NCBI GenBank assembly: GCA_907163345.1
Contig: CAJQUN010000039.1
Span: 3,728,361 to 3,792,360, forward strand
Origin: Haberlea rhodopensis
Lineage: Eukaryota > Streptophyta > Magnoliopsida > Lamiales > Gesneriaceae
DNA: 64,000 nt
Direction: 5' to 3'
The notes below the pieces were generated by a model. That model worked only from the letters and a program-made list of their open reading frames with translations. It searched no databases and had not been told where the DNA came from. This document shows, in pieces, positions 57,430 through 64,000 of this stretch (its first letter is position 1; each line of letters opens with the position of its first letter). The position numbers and the translations under genes are program-made.

Positions 57430-58069
57430 CCCCATTTTTATGATCACTAAACTTGGATAAAAATATGAATATTAAAGCACATTGTTCCATAACAAGAAGT
57501 TATATGTTAAAACAACATATTTCTCCCCCTTTTTTTGTGAATAAAAAAGGAACCAAAAAATTTCTATTCTCAACGATTGAATTAATTATCTCCTTAATGT
57601 TTGAATAAATGAAAATGACAACCAATGAGATGGATCAATTTCAAATATATTTTTTTTGAAGAAAAAAAATGCAATGCATAATCCGAAGTTTGATGTTCGG
57701 ACTTTGCTGCCCGAAGTTTGTTGTTCGAACATCGATTCCAACTTTGCCGCCCGAATTATGTTGTTCTATTCTCTTTTTTATGTATCTTGATTGTTGATTT
57801 CTGGACAAAGTGATGAATATGAAAGTTTTAACCCTTTGTCTTGTCTTTCCAGAGAATCAAGAACCACTCAATATCAACATCGTATGAGAGAGATATGATG
57901 GAAATATATGACTTTATGTCTGCTGCAAGTTTTCTAGATTAAGCTTTACAACTTGCGACTTCAGACGATGTTTCTCCATCTTAAGTTACGACTCAGGTTT
58001 TGACATCTGAAGATTATTTGTAGATCTTTCTCTTGGCTTTCCAAATTATTGTGAATCGACCAATTCCTA
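57430..58069. other. Probable 3' non-coding interior of the SIRE-like remnant
   Basis: Includes CTCCCCCTTTTTTTGTGAATA near 57522, shown here minus its last base where needed (CTCCCCCTTTTTTTGTG), and a GAAGTTTGTTGTTCGAAC-like motif repeated near 57680-57760. No ORF is recognised. Confidence 0.35.
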
Positions 58070-58580
58070 TAAGCAATCTGGGAGATATGACAAATACGAT
58101 AGAACAGGTCCAACTTTGTTGGTCTCAACAAAGTTGTTGATTTGATTTGAAACAACTGGATCTTGTAGAGATCTTTTCTCCATGTAAGCTTCTGATCCAG
58201 TCTTTGACTTTTGAAGATAACTTGTAGGTTTAATTCTTATCTTTTCAATACTAAATCGTTTTGTTTCAATAACTCTGAGAGTGATAGCCAAAATACCAGA
58301 GTTTGTCTCTATAGCAATTTGTTGTTACACTTTGCATCAGCAGAGTATTGCAGTCACTGTTGTCTGGTACAATCAAATCAAGTCTACTAGTCTGAAATAT
58401 AACTTGTAGAATTTTGAGTTGGCTATCCAATCAATCAAGAAACAAGTCGTTTTGATATTCGAGCGATGAGATATGATCAAGAAAAATATGCTATGTCATG
58501 CTTTTCAGTTTGCTCGATGGCTTCAAACCATTTATTAGCAATCATCAAGCATCTAAGCATGATACATTCATTGCATACTC
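58070..58580 (+). repeat. Dispersed repeat, copy 2
   Basis: Counterpart of 20870-21440 in the same orientation, including the caactttgttg/caacaaagttg hairpin at 58111-58136 and the GCCAAAATACCAGAGTTTG block. Upstream, a further diverged unit near 57960-58070 shows that the repeat is internally tandem. Confidence 0.6.
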
Positions 58581-59165
58581 GATAAAATATGTTAGCAACA
58601 CAATAACAAGTTCTACTAACATCAAAACCAAGAAAGAGAGATATGATAATATTAGTTAAACTAGACCTAGGCAATGATATTTCTAATATCACTATTGTCT
58701 ATGTACCACAAATTGGTATAGATGAGGCTAATAAGCATGAAATTTGGGAAGAAACTCTTCATCGGGGAGGGATTTCAATGGCATATAAGTAGACATGGCC
58801 ATGGTTACAAATTAACCGTGGCCCTACCCGGAACCGTAACCGGGTCAACGGTTCGGTTACCCTTTGACCCGGTTCAACGGGTCGAAAACCGTAACTAGCC
58901 CTCTTACAGGCAGGTCGGTCATGGCTCATGGGCTTTGTAACCGTGAACCGATGGTTCGTGTTTATGATTTTATTTTATTTATTTTTTGTTTTATTCAAAA
59001 TTAATTGTAGGTATGCAGATTCGAACATATGACCTCTCCCTTACAAGCTTGAGACTTTACAATGAGCTACAAAGAATTTGTGTTCATTATTTGATATTAC
59101 ATTATATATAATAATTAAATAAGTATATCTTAATTGCAATAAACTCGAAAATTTAATACTCAATT

Positions 59166-61092
59166 TGTCATGCCTCGATATGACGTATACATATATGATA
59201 TGACTATGGTGTCAGTATGATTAATTACAATACGATGTGGCCTCGGGTTCGGATTGAACCGAGCAGGAGTAAAGCCATGTATGAATGCAACTTAGTTGGA
59301 ATGAACAAAATGAATATGTATATGTGAGGAATTAAAGAAGGCAATTTCATAACATAGACATATGCTATATGGCCTTAACATAGACATGCATCACATAGTT
59401 GGATATGTCCTTACATTTACCATGCATTTGAGGGGATTTGCATTTGAATTTGAATTGGAATGGGGTGTGTATGTGAGTTGCATTTCATATGATTTGGAGT
59501 TAAGTTAGAAAAGCTTATATTAAAGATAAAATCAGATTGTAATCACAGACTACACCATAAACACCTAAAAATCTCTACAAACTCCTCTTCAAACCCTTGC
59601 TTCCTCTTGCCATCTTTTCTTGGATTTGCACTTGGGAATCAAGATAGAAAGTTGGGAGAAGTGACTTCCTATCATCTTGGTAAAGTTTATGTGCTTTGTA
59701 TCCTTGCTTATGGTAGTAAAAGAGGAATTGAAGTTAAAGCATGGAATTTAGTGGTGTTTGTTTTGATTTGAGTTATAGTGTAAACACTTGAGTTCTATGA
59801 TGATAGAAACATGTTTATATGTGACTAGATATTGCATGAAACATGTTGGAATGTGAATTTTTGAGTTGTAGGAGATACACCATGGAGATAAGCTCAAAAG
59901 CGCCATGTTCTTAATTTTCTGAACATCGGCGATCGATCGCGAGCTATATGGCGATCGATCTCCGAGAACAGAGCAAAAATAAGGCGGTGAAAACATATGG
60001 CGATCGATCGGTGAAAATCAGGCGATCGATCGCGAGGAAACAGAATACTTTGGCGATTGATCGCGAGATAGTGGCGATCGATCGCAATGAAAACAGAACA
60101 GTTTGGCGATCGATCGGTGGAAATGGTGATCGATCGCTAGGGTTAAGTTTTTGAAAAATGTGAGATTTTTGTAGAATTTAATTTTGAAGCCTATTGTAAC
60201 ATGTTATATTGTTCATATTGTTGTAGCATCATCACAGGGGATGGGGCAACGAGGCGGTTAGACATTGACGCCTAATTTATATCTTTTGTGTCGCGTAACA
60301 TGTACGTTTTGACGTACGAGTATATGATATTATTGTGATGATGATGTGAGCATGATATCATATGATTAGTGACATCGTATGCATGTGCATTCATGATAAT
60401 TATAATGTTGAGATGAATGCCACAATAGATGTGTAGCATATGCTTTGGCTGAGATCGGTGCCACAATAGATATGCCAGTGTTGGGCATATGCTTTGGCTG
60501 GGATTGTTGCCACGATAGGTAGGCTACATATTCTTTGGCATGAGAGATATACGCCGGTTGGGTATATGCTCTGGCTGTTATAACATGTGAGGACGGTACT
60601 ATGATATGTGCTGCTAATATGAAGATGTGATGAGATTTCACTAACATATTGAGCTGAGATAGGCATATCATATTGGTCTGGTTATAACAGGATAAGGGAT
60701 GAGACATGTCATGACATTTTTGCATTTGAGGATGCATGATACATGACAATCACATTTGATGTTTATAGTGCTTTATCGTTTATGTTTTTATTGATATCGC
60801 ACCGGGATGGTTGTTTATCTATACTCATGTTGTGTGATTGTTTCTATAGGGACTCATAGATGTGGGAGGACGGGATTGTGAGTCTATTCCGCTGCGAGTT
60901 GAACCACTGCATATGAGTTGTACTAGTCTAGGTTGTTTTACTGTACATATGATGTATATTATGACAGGATTTGTGTAAGTATTGTAACAACCTACAAGAG
61001 TAAACTCTTAATCAGTGTATGTTTCACTTAATTCTTACTCACATATGTATAATGAACTGATACATAATGTATTAAGTAACGAGGACCCCACA
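59166..61092 (+). repeat. Gypsy-3 5' LTR (1927 bp)
   Basis: Complete LTR with a CT-rich leader near 59560-59640, the palindrome array (59930-60136), and three to four diverged units of about 60 bp (GCCACAATAGATATG...CATATGCTTTGGCTG) at 60420-60580. Confidence 0.92.
59930..60136. repeat. Palindrome array GCGATCGATCGC in Gypsy-3 LTR
   Basis: Intact CGATCGATCG cores begin at 59930, 60001, 60023, 60075 and 60107. Decayed cores are at 59952 (cgatcgatct), 60054 (cgattgatcg) and 60127 (tgatcgatcg). Offset 764-970 nt from the LTR start, as in Gypsy-1 and Gypsy-2. Confidence 0.95.
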
Positions 61093-61255
61093 TTAGTGGT
61101 ATTAGAGCAGTGGTTCGAGAACGGGGTGAATAAGGGTAGAGGAAGTGTATTAGGGAGTTGCCTAATCACTTGAAGCATGTTGAAAGTATTGATATGATGT
61201 TATACTGACATGCTTTATATATTTGTTTGTTGTTGGTAATCCTGTATTTGCAGTA

Positions 61256-61978
61256 ATGGCAGACAGAGTACCTCACGATGATGTTGGGGATGCCATGAGT
61301 GGCAACGATAGTGTTGGATTGGGGCCTGTGCCACCACCACCATTTGGGCAAGGGCCAGTAGAACATGTACTGTTACCTGGGGAGTTAACTTTGACACAGT
61401 TTCTGAGTTATCAGCCATCTCGCTTTGAGGGTACTGAATCAGGGGAACAAGCAGAGGAATGGTTGGAACGTGTTGAACAGATCTTTGTGTCAGCACCATG
61501 TGCCAAGTCCGCCTGGTTACGTTTGGCTGAGTTCCAGTTGGCTAAGAAAGCAATGATGTTGTGGAAAGCCACATTGATTGAGCTGAGAGCTCAAGGACAG
61601 ACAGTGAATTGGGATGTTTTAAGAACTCGGTTTCTTGATCACTATTTCTCTGTGGCTGCGAGACAGAGGAAAGAAGATGAGTTCACAAATTTGAAACAGG
61701 GAACTATGACAGTGTCTGATTATGCTGTGCAGTATTTTTCCTTGTTACGGTATGTGTCGCACATCGCTGCAAACACAAAGGCAAAGATCAGACAGTTTGT
61801 GAAGGGCTTGAGGCCTGAGTTGTTTGATAGGGTAATTTCTAATAACCCTACGTCATATGAAGAAGCATTGACTAGAGCTGAGATGACTGAGATTGCAACT
61901 GGGATGGTTGTTTATCTATACGCATGTTGTTTGATTGTTTCTGTAGGGACTCATAGACGTGGGAGGACGGGATTGTGA
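61256..61978 (+). pseudogene. Gypsy-3 gag, fused to 3' LTR
   Basis: ATG at 61256 (MADRVPHDDVGDAMSG). About 215 residues are gag: PSRFEGTESGEQAEEWLERV, the core segment MMLWKATLIELRAQGQTVNW and FLDHYFSVAARQRKEDEF, then ELFDRVISNNPTSYEEALTR. After about residue 216 (61901) the frame enters LTR sequence and adds 25 unrelated residues before TGA at 61976-61978. Zinc knuckle, protease and pol are absent. This copy keeps the gag core that Gypsy-1 has lost. If expressed, it could act as a truncated capsid protein. Confidence 0.9.
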
Positions 61979-62155
61979 GTTTATTCCGCTACGAGTTGAA
62001 CAACTGCATAGGCGTTGTACTAGTCTAGGTTGTTTTATTGTACATATGATGTATATTATGACATGATTTGTGTAAGTATTGTAACAACCTACATGAGTAA
62101 CTCTTAATCAGTGAATGAACTGATACATAATGGATTAAGTAACGAGGACCCCACA
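61901..62155 (+). repeat. Gypsy-3 3' LTR, terminal fragment
   Basis: Matches 60804-61092 of the 5' LTR, starting at GGGATGGTTGTTTATCTATA and ending ACCCCACA. A 33-bp stretch of the 5' LTR near 61020 is missing here. Confidence 0.92.
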
Positions 62156-63009
62156 CAATTAATCAATAAAACCTTTTAAATAATTTGGCTTATCCTGACT
62201 TAGGAACTTATTTTTGATTAAATTAATATTCACTAACTTTACAAGATAATATATAAATAAGAATTTATATAAACAACATGTAATATATAAATTAATAATT
62301 TCTTAATATATAGTACATTTATGATTAATCTATGAAATCATCATAAAAAAGACTTATTTTTGTCATTTATTTCTTGTTGAAATTGATAGGCACACTTAAA
62401 CTTCATTTTTGACTATTTTTAATATAGCAAGAACTTCTGTATAGTTTTCTCATAGCTCAAAAATATTATTTAATGTTATCGCTGCTTCTTTTGAAAAGGA
62501 GGATATATAGTATAAATGTTACTTAACTTCATCATCTTTATCGGTTCAACAACGTTCTCAATTTTTAGCTCGTCAATTACATCTTTGCAGTTCTATTATT
62601 TTCTTCATTATAATTAATTTATAAATTAATAATTATTGAGTTATAGATAATTTAATATATGTTAAATTAATATGATTTTCTCAATCCAAATGTATTTTTA
62701 TAAGAGTTTAAATATATTTTCTTATATTTTACGATCATTATTGAGAAAAAAAATGTTAAAACTCTTTATTTTATTAAAAAATATTATGAATAAATTTTAC
62801 TTTTTTAAGAATGAAATGGTCAAACTGTAACTGTAACTGAGGTTAATCGTAACTGTAACTGGCGGTTCATGAACCGTAACCGGAACCGTCTACGGAGGTT
62901 AAGGTTAATGGTGGAGTTTTTTTGAACAATCGAACCGGCGGTTCCGAACCGTGGTCATAAGTTAGAACCTAAAATTAAGTGACATTTAACATCATGATGT
63001 AAACCGTTT

Positions 63010-63095
63010 ACTCGCAGAATTAGGGAATCTGAGGTTAAAGGAGTCTTGAACAAAATAAAAGCACAAAAATCAGTTGGTACCGATGGAATCTCTGA
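63010..63095 (+). pseudogene. LINE reverse-transcriptase fragment (palm start)
   Basis: Translates as RIRESEVKGVLNKIKAQKSV and GTDGIS. This resembles the EVKEAL-KMK-GKAVGPDGI segment at the start of plant LINE reverse transcriptases. Only about 28 residues remain, in frame with the following Plant Mobile Domain ORF. Confidence 0.5.
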
Positions 63096-63981
63096 CCGCA
63101 TGCATCAATACTTAGATTGTTACATGGGTTTTTATTGTGTTTATAGGTGTGGACAGTCCACTATAGACTTTCATCTTATCATTTCTCTCGTAGAGAGGTG
63201 GCACTCGGAGACACACATTTTTCATTTCCGAGTAGGTGAGGCTACCATTACATTGCAGGATGTTGCAGTTATATGGGGCCTTCCAGTTACCGGTAATCCT
63301 ATGATAGGACAGGATGTGGAGAGGAGTGCCAGGGAGTGGCAAATATATTATGGGCACTCTTTGGGATACACACCTAGAATTAATGAGATTAGATGATCAT
63401 CTCTCAAAATTAAGGTTCTTGGACTTCACATGAGAGCTCACCAAGTGGTTGATGAGGGTGATGAGAATGAAGTCGTGCAATACTCACGTGCATGTGTATT
63501 CATGCTTCTTGGGGTCTGATGTGCCCAAATACTTTCAGAAACGCTATCTCACTACCATTTCTTATCTTATTAGAAGATATTACCCTTGTTAAAGAATATA
63601 GTTGGGGTAGTGCTGTTTTTTATCTTTCTTTGTATCGAGAGTTGTGCACCTCATGTAAGAAGACAAATACCACCATTTGTGGTGCATTACAGTTATTACA
63701 GGTCAAACATTTAAATATTTCTATACATTTAGTTCTTGTTTTATAGTAATTAATCTTACCAACTTTAATGTTTAAAATTGCAGATTTGGGTATGGTCTCG
63801 TCTTACACCTATGACACCTTATGTTGGTCATATCAATGTTGATATGAATGAGTGGAGCTACCCTGATTTGAATTTGACACTTTCTATTCCTCCATGGTGC
63901 ACGGTAAATATTACATTCATGATTTCACCATGTATATATTACATTACATTAAAATTCACAGTTGGAATGCCCACATGAATT
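63096..63981 (+). pseudogene. Plant Mobile Domain (PMD) gene, broken, runs to window edge
   Basis: Matches the aminotransferase-like plant mobile domain (MAIN/MAIL family and transposon-borne relatives). It contains LIISLVERWHSETHIFHF, VGEATITLQDVAVIWGLPVT and GNPMIG. A further block, GLHMRAHQVVDEGDENEVV, ends in RACVFMLLG. In another frame come LPFLILLEDITLVKEYSWGS and AVFYLSLYRELC. A TGA at 63394-63396 and a second TGA with a frameshift near 63520 interrupt it. A clean intron (63702-63783, GT-AG) joins GALQLLQ to IWVWSRLTPMTP, and a donor at 63904 suggests a further exon. Host MAIL proteins help silence transposons; many PMDs are carried by Mutator or Gypsy elements. Which kind this is cannot be told here. 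Confidence 0.75.
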
Positions 63982-64000
63982 ACTGTCATACGACTCAACA

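Larger units (their letters stand above)
59166..62155 (+). mobile_element. Gypsy-3: internally deleted Tekay-like element
   Basis: 2990 bp, flanked by a perfect CAATT (59161-59165 and 62156-62160). 5' LTR 59166-61092 starts TGTCATGCCTCG and ends GAGGACCCCACA. A primer-site-like TTAGTGGTATTAGAGC follows. Gag begins at 61256 and runs straight into the last 255 bp of the 3' LTR (61901-62155), so everything from late gag through pol and most of the 3' LTR is gone. Confidence 0.92.
58790..62955. mobile_element. Non-autonomous hAT element, split by Gypsy-3
   Basis: The left end tagacatggccatggttac and the right end ...ccgaaccgtggtcat are an imperfect inverted pair, with CGGTT-rich subterminal regions. 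Flanks catataag (58782-58789) and cataag (right) suggest a decayed duplication. The part at 58960-59160 (GAACATATGACCTC, TTATATATAATAATTAAATAAGTATATCTT-like, AT-rich) aligns to the complement of the right side of the 7489-8115 MITE. Without Gypsy-3 it would be about 1.2 kb. No transposase. Confidence 0.65.

Noticed and set aside
20870..58580. CRISPR-like array suspected from regularly spaced palindromes and from the 57-bp repeats
   Set aside because: The DNA is plant nuclear, spacers are not of uniform length, repeats sit inside LTRs and no cas gene is present.

Overview
The window is plant nuclear DNA, probably from a eudicot. It is AT-rich, has spliced genes with GT-AG introns, and is dominated by nested LTR retrotransposons. 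Only two host genes can be read with confidence. At 620-2352 (+) is the 3' half of a CRT-like (CLT) chloroplast transporter gene. At 18152-7150 (-) is a complete UFC1 gene, the E2 enzyme of ufmylation. UFC1 has a 9.3 kb second intron that holds a hAT MITE, an old Copia element (9171-13481) and a small TRIM-like LTR element (14250-15196). Another hAT MITE lies about 125 bp upstream of its start codon. The two genes converge.

From 21495 to 56635 the sequence reads as one nest. The outermost element is a Tekay/Del-like Gypsy element on the minus strand (Gypsy-1, TSD GCAAT). Copia-1 (24475-33159, TSD GACAC, both LTRs 1493 bp) sits in its integrase, and a 3.0 kb hAT (34012-37017, TSD GTATAAAT) sits in its RNase H. 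A plus-strand, non-coding, LARD-like element (Gypsy-2, 47957-55610) sits in its 5' LTR. Copia-2 sits in the 5' LTR of Gypsy-2. A later deletion fused the remaining part of the Gypsy-1 LTR directly to the Copia-2 LTR at about 40195-40203, removing about 0.6 kb, 1.1 kb and 1.0 kb of three LTRs.

Right of the nest are a SIRE-like LTR remnant, a non-autonomous hAT (58790 to about 62955) carrying a deleted Gypsy element (Gypsy-3, 59166-62155, TSD CAATT), and a broken Plant Mobile Domain gene running to the window edge, preceded by a LINE reverse-transcriptase scrap.

The most unusual signal is an array of seven to eight copies of the palindrome GCGATCGATCGC, intact or decayed. It lies in the LTRs of Gypsy-1, Gypsy-2 and Gypsy-3, always about 720-970 nt from the LTR start, although the surrounding sequence is largely diverged. 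The two Copia elements carry a different array of self-complementary motifs (CTAGGGTT..AACCCTAG) between the primer-binding site and gag. Both arrays would lie in the transcribed 5' leader. A role in RNA dimerisation or packaging, or as a methylation-sensitive element, is my inference only.
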